From: Atkinsonella hypoxylon
Lineage: Eukaryota; Ascomycota; Sordariomycetes; Hypocreales; Clavicipitaceae
Assembly: GCA_000729835.1 (NCBI GenBank)
Contig: JFHB01000068.1
Location: 1-64,000 of the forward strand
DNA: 64,000 nucleotides
Direction: 5' to 3'
Shown in pieces: positions 47,099 through 57,010 of the stretch (positions are counted from its first letter, which is position 1; every line of letters starts with the position of its first letter). The position numbers were made by a program, and so were the translations under genes. A model generated the notes under the pieces. That model was given only the letters and a program-made list of their open reading frames with translations. It had not been told where the DNA came from and searched no databases.

Positions 47099-48134
47099 CT
47101 AAAAAGCATTCTGTTTCGCGCGAAGGTCAAAAACCTTGAGCGCTTCCTCGGCAGCCTTGAGGCCACTGAGGGCCATGGCACCAAATGTAGGACCTAGAGG
47201 GGAGACACAATGTGTCAGTTTTATATGGCCTCAAAAGAGAAGAGAATCAGAAACAGGCCTGCCTACCCATGCGATTGGCTCCATCGACCTCGGAGAGCTC
47301 CATGCCACCAACGATGAGACCTGGGACAATTTCACGCGTATTTTTCACAATGGCATCCTCGGCAGAGTTCATGTCGAGACCACGCATGCCACCGAGCTTC
47401 TCAATACGTTGCATGCTGACGAGGCGCTTCACAGAGAAGGCACCCATGGGACCGTCGTGGCCAGTGGTGGAGATGGTGAGAGGAGCGTTGATGGTGTTTG
47501 GGTCCATGCAAGACTGGTCATCGTGATGCATAGACACCAAGGTCCAATTGGTGACTACGCCCGAGATACGAACGCCCTCGTCGGACGGACGAGTAATCAG
47601 ATCCTCGACACACGTAGCGTTGAACATCTTGACATTGGGCAGCGAGAGTACCTTGGACATGATGGTCGAGGTGAACAGCGCAGCGTGCTTGACGACGACG
47701 TAGTTGCCTTCGTCCTCATACGGAACGCCGATTTCGCGCAGGAACGCATCAGCAGGCTTGCGCATGACCATGGCGGAGAAAAGCTGTCCGCCCAACCAGG
47801 CACCGCCACCGGGCGAGACGGAAGCCTCAATGATGCAGATCTTCAAATCAGGTCGGTGCTTGCCCAGGACGTAGGCTGCGCTGAGACCGCAGGATCCAGC
47901 ACCGATGATGACAATGTCAGATTCAGCATAGGTATCAAGATCCTGGAAGTATCGCCGGGTCATGGCCCGGGAGACCTGGCTCTCGCGAATGGGCGCAAAC
48001 CTGAAGTCATCCCATTGGCCCATCATCTCCTCGATGGTACGCGTCTGAGCAGCGCCAGAAACGGCAAACTTGGTGGTTGGAGTCGCGAGCTTAGCAACCT
48101 GCTGGTGGGGAGAGACCGCGGTCGGGGGACTCAT
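47099..48134 (-). CDS. thi4: Thiamine thiazole synthase Thi4
   Basis: Exons in transcript order 48134-47267 and 47193-47099 (73-bp intron, GTAGGC...TCTAG) give 320 residues. Thi4 makes the thiazole half of thiamine (ADT) from NAD and glycine using sulfur from its own cysteine, so each molecule acts once. DIVIIGAGSCGLSAA is the NAD-binding loop, IIEASVSPGGGAWLGG follows, and the sulfur-donating cysteine is Cys209 in DDQSCMDPN, present here. PTFGAMALSGLKAAEEAL ends the fold after splicing. The start at 48134 lies downstream of a leader intron that holds a TPP riboswitch, so thiamine pyrophosphate should repress the gene through splicing. An upstream ORF overlaps the start in the spliced leader. 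Confidence 0.97.
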
Positions 48135-48141
48135 GATGGAT

Positions 48142-48367
48142 CTACACAATACGCAAGTTAGGAAAACAAGCAGGCAGGTAGGACAGGAGGGGGAGGGGCA
48201 TGATCCTTTCGCTGGTATTATCCAGATCAAGTTCAGGGCCGTATATTCTCAGCCACACTCCACTGCTGCATTGCCCCCTACGATGCCAGCGCCGAAAAGA
48301 CGGCTTGCGACGACATAGGGAAAGTGAAGCAGTCGGAATGGGCACCGGCTCATGCAACAGACATTAC
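48142..48367 (-). other. Leader intron of thi4
   Basis: Donor CAG/GTAATG (48367) and acceptor GTGTAG (ends 48142), 226 bp, seven bases before the thi4 ATG. It encloses the whole TPP aptamer. The donor lies upstream of the aptamer, as in Neurospora thiamine genes where ligand binding changes splice-site choice. Confidence 0.75.
48195..48280 (-). promoter_or_regulatory. TPP riboswitch of thi4
   Basis: On the minus strand the thiamine pyrophosphate aptamer is readable: ggggca and tgcccc form P1, GGCTGAGA is the pyrimidine-binding strand, and CCTGAACTTGATCTGG followed by ATAATACCAGCGAAAGGATC is the conserved pyrophosphate-binding arm. This is a eukaryotic TPP riboswitch in the 5' intron of a thiazole synthase gene, where TPP binding alters splicing. 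Boundaries are set at the P1 helix by eye. Confidence 0.95.
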
Positions 48368-48416
48368 CTGAAGTTGTGTGATCATATCTGGATGTAGTAC
48401 CACGGAAGGAAGCCAT
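48359..48416 (-). promoter_or_regulatory. Upstream ORF in the thi4 leader
   Basis: An ATG at 48416 opens MASFRGTTSRYDHTTS before the leader donor at 48367. After splicing it runs DPS and stops at a TGA sharing the bases ATGA with the thi4 start. If the intron is kept, it continues far into the aptamer and stops at the TGA of the GGCTGAGA motif. Both forms fit uORF-based repression that depends on splicing. Confidence 0.6.
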
Positions 48417-49298
48417 GGTTGCAAGCAAATCGCAGGGAATCGAGTGTACCGGTTTGGAAAGTTGGGTTTCTGGGCTCTGGTTAGATGCAACTTTCCCAGT
48501 CTGCTGTTGATGAGGGGAGAGGGTTAGGTTATCCCACAGATGAAACTATGAAGTTGTAAGATTTACTGTTGCGATTTTTCGATTCGAAGTCGAAGCTGGC
48601 ACAAGATGACTGCAGAGAAAGATAGATAATGGAGCTATGAAGAATGTGAGTCGTGGGGGGGGAAGTTGCGTGAGGGGTTTTATATGCCTCGCTCGCAGCG
48701 GGGGGGTACTATGGTCGCATGGGTTGCTCACTGCTCACATTGTTTTCGGTCCTATTGCTGGCTGCTCTCTGGTACCTCTCCAGACATTGCTGATGGGTGG
48801 CAAACGCCATCTGTGGTGGGGAACTCCGCCGTGGACAATCCGCTACATGGGCGATTTGACGCAGTCGACATTGTTGCAAGTTGATCCAATTGGCTCATAT
48901 GGCCATCTGGCTCATCCGATTGTCGCCGGGTCTCGGCGCAATAAATACTACTACATACGTAAAACGACAGAGATTGTAACTATGGTTTCATTCTTGACCG
49001 ACTGGGTAGTCAGGTTTTTGTTCGGGGGCGGGGAAACACATGAACAGAGCGCAACGAGAGATCATGATCAAAGATCGACACAAAAGATGCATCAATTTCG
49101 TCAACAGGCGTGATGAAGAGGAAGGAAACGCTCTGGCAAATAAGCGGGGACAAGCAATCGATACACAAATTTCACACAAATTTCACACAAATTTTTCACA
49201 AATTTTTCACATCAGTCTCCGACCTACCCTGCACCAGTTTGTCCGTTTGTATAGCTTCACCTTGTATCTTTACATCCGTGATGGAAGAAATAATTGCT
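48417..49298. other. thi4 promoter and 3' region of the TIM gene
   Basis: 0.9 kb. The thi4 side has CT-rich leader sequence (48440-48540). An aatttttcac-type direct repeat (ATTTCACACAA and variants, 49165-49210) lies near the 3' end of the TIM-type gene. No gene seen. Confidence 0.5.
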
Positions 49299-50072
49299 TC
49301 ACGCCTCTGCAACCTCCTGAACTGTCTTGACAAACCTCTCAGGATCGTGGCCAAAGCGTCCCAGAAACAGCCCATCCAGACCACTCTTCAATCGCTCGTA
49401 CAGCCCAGGTCCGGCACTCCCACCGTACACAATCCTCGTAACCCCCTCTCTCGCCTTGACACAGTCCAGTCGTCGAATGCCCTCGACAACATCCAAGACG
49501 TGCTGCTCCCCAGCAGGCTCGCTCGCGCCAATCGCCCAGACCGGTTCATACGCAAGCGCGACCTCTGCCGCGGAAGAGATGCCCCCCAAAGCAGCCTCGA
49601 TCTGCCTCGAGCACTCTTCCACCGCCAGCGAGACATTCCCCCTCGTCTGCTCCCCTATACACACCAGAGGTACCATGCCGTTCCTGCTCACGGCGGCCGC
49701 CTTCAATCTAACCGTTGCATCGGTCTCTCCAAAGAGCCTCCTTCGCTCCGCGTGCCCGACCTCGACAATCCGGACGCCCACCTCTCTGAGCACCGAGGGA
49801 CTGACCTCGCCCGTGAACGCGCCCTCATCCTCCCAATGGCAATCCTGCGCACCGATCCAGACGGGCACGGGGGACTTTTTGACCAGCTCTGCTGTTTCGG
49901 CAAGGGATACGAAGTCGGGGCTGATGAAGATGTCGACATGGGCTAGTGAGGAAGGTGCTAGTTTGAAAAGATGTTCTAGGAAACCCGCTGTGACTTGGCG
50001 ATTGCGAGACAGGGAGAAGTACATCTTGGTTGACAGGCCGATGAGCCGACGTGTGCTCGGGGTGACGGGCAT
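49299..50072 (-). CDS. Triosephosphate-isomerase-family protein, probable L-erythrulose-1-phosphate isomerase
   Basis: Single exon, 257 residues, intact TIM barrel. Catalytic residues of the family are kept: Lys16, His107 (VEVGHAERR) and Glu176 (AYEPVWAIG), with the phosphate loop YGGSAGPG. The lysine motif is STKMYF, not the NWKMN of glycolytic TPI, and loop 6 continues IGASEP rather than IGTGKT. That places it with bacterial EryH/LerI and Yarrowia Eyi1-type isomerases, which convert L-erythrulose-1-phosphate to D-erythrulose-4-phosphate. Its neighbours, an RpiB-type isomerase and a DAK-family kinase, supply the steps after and before. It is transcribed in the same direction as the RpiB gene, 625 bp downstream of it. 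A 30-base T run at 50103-50132 (A run in the transcript sense) precedes its start. Confidence 0.85.
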   Translation of the reverse strand: MPVTPSTRRLIGLSTKMYFSLSRNRQVTAGFLEHLFKLAPSSLAHVDIFISPDFVSLAETAELVKKSPVPVWIGAQDCHWEDEGAFTGEVSPSVLREVGVRIVEVGHAERRRLFGETDATVRLKAAAVSRNGMVPLVCIGEQTRGNVSLAVEECSRQIEAALGGISSAAEVALAYEPVWAIGASEPAGEQHVLDVVEGIRRLDCVKAREGVTRIVYGGSAGPGLYERLKSGLDGLFLGRFGHDPERFVKTVQEVAEA

Positions 50073-50100
50073 CTTTGCTGATTTTGCTGATTCCGTCCAG

Positions 50101-50102
<2 letters not shown>

Positions 50103-50132
<30 letters not shown>
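50103..50132. repeat. Poly(dA:dT) tract, 30 bases
   Basis: Uninterrupted run of 30 T on the plus strand, 30 bases before the TIM-gene ATG. Such tracts exclude nucleosomes in fungal promoters; in a leader they would form an A30 stretch. Confidence 0.9.
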
Positions 50133-50133
<1 letters not shown>

Positions 50134-50590
50134 GTTGGCGGTGCCGGTGCGAATGCTGGCGAAATGAAATCACCTGCCAGGTAAGTTTGAGAAAAAATCG
50201 CTTTTCCCTACATTTTCAACAAAGAATGAGTCTGTAACTTGATGGCCCGACCTTTCGTCGAGGACCTGAGACCTGACGTGACTATGCTGTGGGTCTCCGT
50301 AGGTCAGAAAGGGCGGTTGAGTTGTAATATTAGTTAGTTACGGTGTAGACTCACAAAGAGCTTGTCTCGTCTGCGGGCCGATGGGCCGAGATACTTTCCT
50401 CTTTGGGAAAACCGGTAGCCGCCATCTCCCACTTGGTCCAATTCTAGAACGGGCCTCTGGAGCAAAGAGTAGCGGCGTAGTCATACGGGCCTTCAACATA
50501 ACTCCATTGTTACTCCATAGTATGTAACATTCTGATCCATTGAATGTCCTAATGCTATGCTTGATTTAAGTAAAATGTCTGCCTCGTCAG

Positions 50591-50631
50591 AAAAAAAAAA
50601 GAAAAGAAAAGAAAAGAAAAGAAAAGAAAAA
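50591..50631. repeat. AAAAG microsatellite
   Basis: Ten A followed by five or six GAAAA units, read directly; intergenic, 67 bases past the RpiB-type stop. Confidence 0.9.
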
Positions 50632-50697
50632 CCTGCCGGCTTCCCGACTAGGTATCCACGACTTTTCTCCGAATCCATCGTAATCTGTTTAAAGCAC

Positions 50698-51212
50698 TCA
50701 CGCTTCCAATTTCGTGATCTCCTCAACCTTCTTCGCGCTCGCGCTCGCAGCGTCAAACTCGTAGCCCAACCACTCCCTCGCCAGCCGCCGAGCAAGCTCA
50801 AGCCCGACCACGCGCTCCCCCATACATAACACCTGGGCATTGTTGCTCAGCACGCTGCGCTCGACGCTGAAGCTGTCGTGCGCAGTGACGGCACGGATGC
50901 CTTTGATCTTGTTGGCCGCAATCGCAACGCCGAGACCAGTCCCGCAGATGAGCAAGGCTCGATCAGCTTTGCCTTCTGCCACGAGACGCGCGGCTGCGGC
51001 AGCTCGTAGGGGGTAGGCCGTCTTGTCGGTGGCTTCATTGGAGCCCACGTCCATGACTTCGATGACCCGGTTATCCGCCTCGAAGTCGCGCTTGATTGCT
51101 TCTTTGTATGACACGCCGGCTTCCTGTGATGAGGATGATTAATATCGCGTGGTGGTGCTGTCGTACCTGCACTTACATCACAGCCCATGACGATTCTCCA
51201 TGTGGGCGACAT
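50698..51212 (-). CDS. RpiB/LacAB-family sugar-phosphate isomerase, probable D-erythrulose-4-phosphate isomerase
   Basis: Exons 51212-51177 and 51123-50698 (53-bp intron, GTAAGT...TCACAG) give 153 residues. The tiny first exon encodes MSPTWRIVMGCD, and the splice yields CDEAGVSYKEAI, the RpiB N-terminal motif. Cys72 in ICGTGLGVAIAANK is the catalytic cysteine. RpiB proteins interconvert ribose-5-P and ribulose-5-P; relatives in tetritol pathways (EryI, DerI, Yarrowia Eyi2-type) turn D-erythrulose-4-P into D-erythrose-4-P. Most fungi use the unrelated RpiA for the pentose step, so an RpiB gene beside a kinase and a TIM paralogue points to the tetrose role; this is inference from context. It starts 692 bp from, and divergent to, the kinase gene. 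Confidence 0.87.
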
Positions 51213-51904
51213 TGTGAGTGAGTATGGCGACGCAATTTGGCAATGGCTCGTTATCTTAGCATGAGTGATTGTATCGGACTTGATGATTGATATGGAGAGA
51301 AACTGAGTATGCTTTGAGAGGGGGGGGGGGGAAAGCTGACGGTCTTTCTCCGAATCTCGAGCAACACTTGCCAACCGCCCAAATCAACTCCGCTCGCAGG
51401 TCTTTGCTTTCCCCCTAGGACCCTGACAAGACAAGTGGGCAGTTGGGGGGTTTTGCAGTACTGTTGCCCATCAGGTATTAGTTGTTACGCGGGCTTTCGA
51501 CAGCGGATTCCCAAGTCGGGAATACCGGATGCCCCCAAGGCCGGGGTGCCAAGCTGTTAGACAACCCGACCCATTTCGATGTCATGAGAACAGCTGTGAG
51601 GGGTAACTTATGCGGGGGCTTGTAGAAACTTATCAGGGATCCAAGATTGCCTGCGGGAGCTTTGCTCTTGGACAGAGGGAGAGGTTGATAGCAATTGACT
51701 ATGCAATATTCCGTAACAATGTGCACAATTTCGGCCTACACGCCCGTCCTCAAGGACGCCACTCCAGCAACGGCATCTCGCTTATCCCAATCGAAGAGCT
51801 CCAAGTTGCGCAAGAGCTTTCTTTGTCAGGTTCCTTATTTTTCTTGTGCTTTCCTCCAGTCTCATGACCGACAGTTGCCTATTGAGTTGTGAAGTTGTGA
51901 AATC
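51213..51904. promoter_or_regulatory. Bidirectional promoter of the kinase and RpiB-type genes
   Basis: 692 bp between divergent starts. It contains CGG-N5-CCG at 51517-51527, a typical Zn2Cys6 dimer site, with a further CGG at 51503-51505 and GGCCGGGG nearby. A poly-G run (about 51321-51331) lies close to the RpiB side. Co-control of both genes from this segment is likely but not shown. Confidence 0.5.
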
Positions 51905-53674
51905 ATGTCAAAGCGTCATCTTTTCAACGCGCCTGACGGTCTCGTCAACAAGGCTCTCAGAGGAATCATTTCCTACAATCCCTGCCTGAACCTGGACGAG
52001 ACGAACCGAGTCGTCTACGACACCACGCACGACAAGAACAAAGTCAGCATCATCAGCGGCGGTGGATCTGGTCACGAGCCAGCATGGACGGGCTACGTCG
52101 GCACGAATATGCTCGCGGCCGCTGTTCAAGGAGACATCTTTGCGAGTCCCAGCACCAAGCAAGTCCTTGCGGGCCTTGAGTCTGTTCCCAGTAACAAGGG
52201 CACAATTCTTGTCATTACCAACTACACGGGCGACTGTCTTCATTTCGGCTTGGCCAACGAGAAGGCCAACGCTCGCGGACACAACTGCCGCATCATCATC
52301 TGCGGCGACGATGTCTCCGTCGGTAAGAAAGGTAGCCTTGTCGGCCGCAGAGGCCTCGCGGGCCAGATTGCTGTTCTGAAAGTCATGGGCGGTGCTGCCG
52401 GTGCCGGTGGATCACTTGACCAGGTCCACGACCTCGGCGTGGCCTTTTCGCAGCAGATTGTGTCCATCGCCGCGACGCTGGACCATTGTCATGTCCCCGG
52501 TCGAACTGAGCATGGAATGCTCAAGGAGAACGAGGTTGAGCTTGGTACTGGTCCGCACAACGAGCCAGGCTACAAGAAACTGTGTCCTGCACCATCACCA
52601 CCAGAGCTCATCGGGCAGGTGCTGAGGCATTGCCTTGACGAAGGCGACCCGGAGCGAGGCTACGTGAAATTTCATCCGGGCGATGAGACGGTTCTACTAG
52701 TGAGCAACTTTGGCGGCATGTCGCACCTGGAGATGGGTGCGCTTGTCGATGAGCTGATGGAGCAATTACAGCAAGACTGGAAGATGGAGCCTGTCCGGGT
52801 TTTCGCCGGATTCCTGGAAACGTCGCTGAACGCGCCCGCATTCTCCGTATCCGTCATCAATATCACCGCTGCTGCAAGAAATTGTCAGTATTCTGTCCAT
52901 GACATCAAAGCCTTCCTCGACGCACGAACAAACACGTCCTGGGAATCCATGGCCGGCTCCCAAGCGAAGCGACGCAACCGAAAGGACCAGCTAGTCCAAG
53001 CTCCCAAGAAAGAAGCCAAGGCTGTGGATGAGCAACGCGACTTGAAGATGGACCCTTGCGTCCTGGAGCTGATGCTCCGTAACGCATGTACCCAGCTTGT
53101 GGAAGCTGAGCCCGACCTGACGAAATGGGACACGGTCATGGGAGACGGCGACTGCGGTGAAACCCTCAAGACGGGGGCAACCAGCTTGCTTGCTGCGCTT
53201 GACAAGGGTCTGGCAAAGCCGGGCTCGGTTGTCAAAGTCCTGCTTGAGCTCGAAGAGATTGTCGAGAGCAAAATGGGTGGTACGCTGGGAGGCATTCTCG
53301 GCATCTTCTTCGTCGCCTTGCGAAGTGCGGTCGAGGGCAGCATCGATGTCGCCGGCGCACAAGGGCCCATTGCGCTGTGGGCTACGGCTCTATCCACGGC
53401 GTTGGCCAGTCTGCGACGTTACACTCCCGCCAAGGTTGGAGATCGTACCGTCATGGATACATTGATACCATTCGCGGACGCGATGGGCAAGACTGGATTT
53501 AGCGACGGCGTTCGGGCCGCTGTCGACGGAGCCGAGGCCACGAAGACTATGAAGCCTAAGCTGGGACGAGCAACCTATGTCGGCGTGGGCTCAGGCTCTG
53601 AAGAGCTTCCTCCTGATCCTGGTGCTTGGGGTGCCATGGTTGCGATTCGGGGATTGCATAGTGTCTGGACATAA
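51905..53674 (+). CDS. Dihydroxyacetone-kinase-family protein, probable L-erythrulose kinase
   Basis: Single exon, 589 residues. The N-terminal DhaK domain (1-340) has SGGGSGHEPAW, NYTGDCLHFGLA and His218 in GTGPHNEPG, the histidine that binds the ketone substrate covalently. The C-terminal DhaL domain (about 385-589) has the Mg-ATP motif MGDGDCGETL and GGTLGGILGIFF. The family phosphorylates dihydroxyacetone and other short ketoses with ATP. In Yarrowia the homologous EYK1 is an erythrulose kinase and sits with two isomerase genes like those next door; in bacteria LerK does the same job. Context therefore favours L-erythrulose as substrate, although dihydroxyacetone cannot be excluded from sequence. 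The linker between domains is basic and Lys-rich (about 350-380). Confidence 0.92.
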   Translation: MSKRHLFNAPDGLVNKALRGIISYNPCLNLDETNRVVYDTTHDKNKVSIISGGGSGHEPAWTGYVGTNMLAAAVQGDIFASPSTKQVLAGLESVPSNKGTILVITNYTGDCLHFGLANEKANARGHNCRIIICGDDVSVGKKGSLVGRRGLAGQIAVLKVMGGAAGAGGSLDQVHDLGVAFSQQIVSIAATLDHCHVPGRTEHGMLKENEVELGTGPHNEPGYKKLCPAPSPPELIGQVLRHCLDEGDPERGYVKFHPGDETVLLVSNFGGMSHLEMGALVDELMEQLQQDWKMEPVRVFAGFLETSLNAPAFSVSVINITAAARNCQYSVHDIKAFLDARTNTSWESMAGSQAKRRNRKDQLVQAPKKEAKAVDEQRDLKMDPCVLELMLRNACTQLVEAEPDLTKWDTVMGDGDCGETLKTGATSLLAALDKGLAKPGSVVKVLLELEEIVESKMGGTLGGILGIFFVALRSAVEGSIDVAGAQGPIALWATALSTALASLRRYTPAKVGDRTVMDTLIPFADAMGKTGFSDGVRAAVDGAEATKTMKPKLGRATYVGVGSGSEELPPDPGAWGAMVAIRGLHSVWT

Positions 53675-55228
53675 AGTTGAATGTCGGAGTTGGATCAGGC
53701 CGTACGGGATAGGATAGGGAATAGCATTCAGTGTCCACGATTGCTGACAATAGATCCCTCCAAGTCGATCGCACGCAACACTAATTTCTGAATCCATTTG
53801 TGCTCTTATCTCCTGTGAGGGTATTGCATCGTCATTCTACAAGGATCTTCAGCTCCTTGTAGTGGCTCTGAAATCTCTACTAATCAGTCAAGCTTTTCAT
53901 CAAAATTTGAAAGCTTCGAGTGTATACGGACCAACCTTTCTCAATTCACGATGCGGCTAGTGGGAGACGGATAAGACGAGCTGGACTTTCCCGTGTTGCA
54001 AATGTCAACATCCAATTCTTGCTCTCTCTCCGCCAACCCTCTTCACAGCTCGACAATCAGCTTAGCCAATACCAAGTCACGCCCTCGTTGATCGATCCAC
54101 GGCAGCAAGACTGCTAATCTTGTCTAGGCTGGTCCTAAATTGGCCGTCGAGCATTACTGACAAGACACTTTTGGAAACCAGCAGTCAGCAGAGGCAATTA
54201 TCATATCAGGTTCCCTGACGCGACACCAGAACTTCCGAGATCCTGTCGAAATGAAGAGGTGAACGGGAAACAAAATGCAGCTCCTGATTCGAGTCCTGCA
54301 TTGGCGGTGACTAACGTTTGCGGTTAATTCCATCTTGGCACAGGTCTGATGCAGTGCCTCGAAGCAGACTAAGCACGGCTCGGCACAATGAGGGCAGGAA
54401 GCATTGACGGAGATTTGATTCCCTGAGCCAACAAGGTTGACGTCTTACAGCTGATTTTACCGAAAAAATATATATATAAACACCGTGTTGTGGGCAGCCA
54501 AGGCTCAATCTTGCAACTGGAACTTCATTCCACTACTTTTTCTTTCTCAATTTGGGATTATAACGTTTATCTAGCTTTGAGTTACTTCCAGTCTTCTACA
54601 TCAATCCAGATCTAGCAAAGCAAAGCGGCCTATGAGTACCATAGTAACCTCTCCCCTACTAGGTCTAGAGAGTCTGCAAGAGGAAAGACCGATCTGTAGA
54701 TACTTGCCTTGATGAGAGATTGTACCAGCGCATAAAATATACAACATGTCATATGTGTAATTTATTGGAATAAACAAACCGATCAATTTACTACGTTAGC
54801 AACGTACATCTAACTTGAATCAGTATAAAAACACCTGTATAAAACTAAGTTCTATAGGTAGATACACATTATTCTGCCGCAATCTACGGAATACCTGAGA
54901 AGTACTATATAAGAAGCTTACCCTAGGCTGTCACCACAACCACTACGCGAGTACCGCTAGGTACCTACATAACTGCTCTCATTCTCATTCATTATTCCGT
55001 ACATAGGGGCGGGTGGGTCCTCGCCGCAGGGAGCAGGTCTGCGGGTCCTAAGATCCACCGAAAACTCGCGCGAAAAACTGATCGTAGACTTTTGACCTAG
55101 ATCCTAGATCTCTTCAGGTGAGATGGAAGAGCGAGGGCCATCGTCGAGTCGGCCGTGGCAAGCGCTCCAAAGGCTACAATACAACATCGTAATGGGTTAG
55201 TTTTGCGATTTTTATGTTCCGTCACTTT

Positions 55229-55258
55229 GTCCAATCGACGGTTGTCCAATCGACGGTT
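55229..55258. repeat. 15-bp tandem duplication
   Basis: Two adjacent copies of GTCCAATCGACGGTT followed by a partial third. Intergenic. Confidence 0.85.
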
Positions 55259-56699
55259 GTCCAACCCACCCCGCGATATGGCTTCCGGCGCCTCAACTGA
55301 AAGAATGGATCGACCATGCAGCAGTGAGATGAGGATGCTCGAGTAACGGCACTGCTGGAAATGATGAAGAATCTGCTACCACGGTTAGTCTACCGAGAAA
55401 CAGTGTGCCAATCGCCAATGTTTATGATGAGGCTGGGCAAGGAGGGGAAGCATTTGTTGGTCTAGCACGCTGAGATCGATCTGCAACCTGCGACCGCATC
55501 TCATGTTGATGTCAAAGTGTTCCCAGGATGTTGCAGAAGGCACTGCTTAGCACGGCCCTACCGTATGCATGTGCTGGGAAGTTCAAGAGAGCGTCACAGC
55601 GTCAATTTCGAGCATGAAACCAATGCAGTGCACCCGGCCAGTGATCTGCATCAAGTAACAATCACAGAACACCAAGTTGGCAAATGACAAATACCTCACC
55701 CGCCTTTACTGCTTCCAAGGCACAGTCGAGAACCCTGGCGTCATGTATGAGCCGGACATGGACCAGGCTGCGGGCCTCCAACAACGCCTAGAACATGCGT
55801 CTCAATGATGGTGAAGAAAAAGAAATGAGGTGGTCCCATGTACTCTGTACTGGCACTTCAACTCATGCCATGGGAAGGTATTTCAAGTGTTAATGGCAGA
55901 AACTTGACATTGAGATCGAGTCTAGCCGATGCTGGCGCCATTTTGTCTACATCCAGACAAAGCTGTCGACAAACAGGAACGAGGCTTTTTCGGGTCTCGG
56001 ATCGGCCCTTACTACAGATACAGAATAGATCCGCAAAAGAGCACACACCATGTTAGCGTGATTGTTTTCGTTTTCGCTCATTGATGCCTGGACGGGAATA
56101 AAGGCGCAAAAAGACAACCGTTCTGAAAAAGAAAGATACGGCTGTGCTAGGGAGGCTGCCACCATTCTGCTTGTCCAGATCGGTCCAGCTCGACAATACA
56201 AGCCAAGCTCTTCATTCCACTGCAAATGCGCAGTGATGAAAAAACGGAGTGAGGGGCGTAGTTATATCACTCGATGCTTTTTGGGTGGAGAGTTCTGCAC
56301 GGGGGCAAAAATGGCTGGCTGAATGTGCGCTCACATTGTGGTGGCTAACTAACTAACTGGTAGATGGGGTTGGAAAACAATCGCCTTCGCATGCCTTGAG
56401 GAAGGTAAGCGTGAGAAATTCCAACTTTTGTCACCGGAACTTTTGGCCGAAGGCGCTGTGATACAGAAACCCTGCGCGAAGGAACTGAAAACTCTCGTAA
56501 GCCCCTGTCCTTTACAAGCCGTACTCAGTTGGGTGCAACGCGCCTTACATATTGACTTCAAGGGATATCCCAGTGCTGCGCTTAACTTAGTAGATCACTT
56601 TTGTGGTAGAGGTGAAGATGACATATTTGCTGCACCAAAAAAAGAAAAGAAAAAAAATGAGAAAAAAAAGAAAAAAAAAAGAAAAGGAAAGAAAAGGTC

Positions 56700-57010
56700 A
56701 CGATTGGCTCGACAACCAACATGGTGCACAAGGCAGCGAGAAAAGGTCCGTTGATGGAGGCAGTCATGTTGCTGGTGCCTACAAAGATGATTCAGCCCAC
56801 AAGCCCGCCCGCATGGTAATTTGCCTTAAACTCAAACCGATTGAGCCGCCGTTGCGGACGTGATGCCTTGAGACAAACGCCAGACACCGCAAGGTTTTGT
56901 ACGGCAAAATGCGTTCAAACCATTCAAGGCAGAGAACCGCGAATGTGATGACGAAACAGGCAGTGGGTGAGTACAGTGGCGTCCGGGGTTATCCTGAATA
57001 TTGTGCCCTA
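56700..57010 (-). pseudogene. Possible decayed membrane-protein gene
   Basis: On the minus strand, protein-like membrane stretches appear in changing frames: VITFAVLCLEWFERILPYK near 56900-56960 and ASINGPFLAALCTMLVVEP near 56700-56770. They are broken by stops such as the TGA in GLVG-stop-IIF. They may be remnants of one gene or chance hydrophobic frames. No family assigned. Confidence 0.2.

Larger units (their letters stand above)
50073..50697. other. TIM-gene promoter and RpiB-gene 3' region
   Basis: 0.6 kb between two minus-strand isomerase genes. Carries a 30-T homopolymer (50103-50132) next to the TIM start and an AAAAG microsatellite (50591-50631) near the RpiB stop. No gene. Confidence 0.6.

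Noticed and set aside
47136..48161. 341-codon plus-strand open frame
   Set aside because: It is antisense to thi4, which has all family motifs and correct splice sites.
49110..50184. Long plus-strand open frames over the TIM gene
   Set aside because: Antisense to an intact TIM-barrel gene with conserved catalytic residues.
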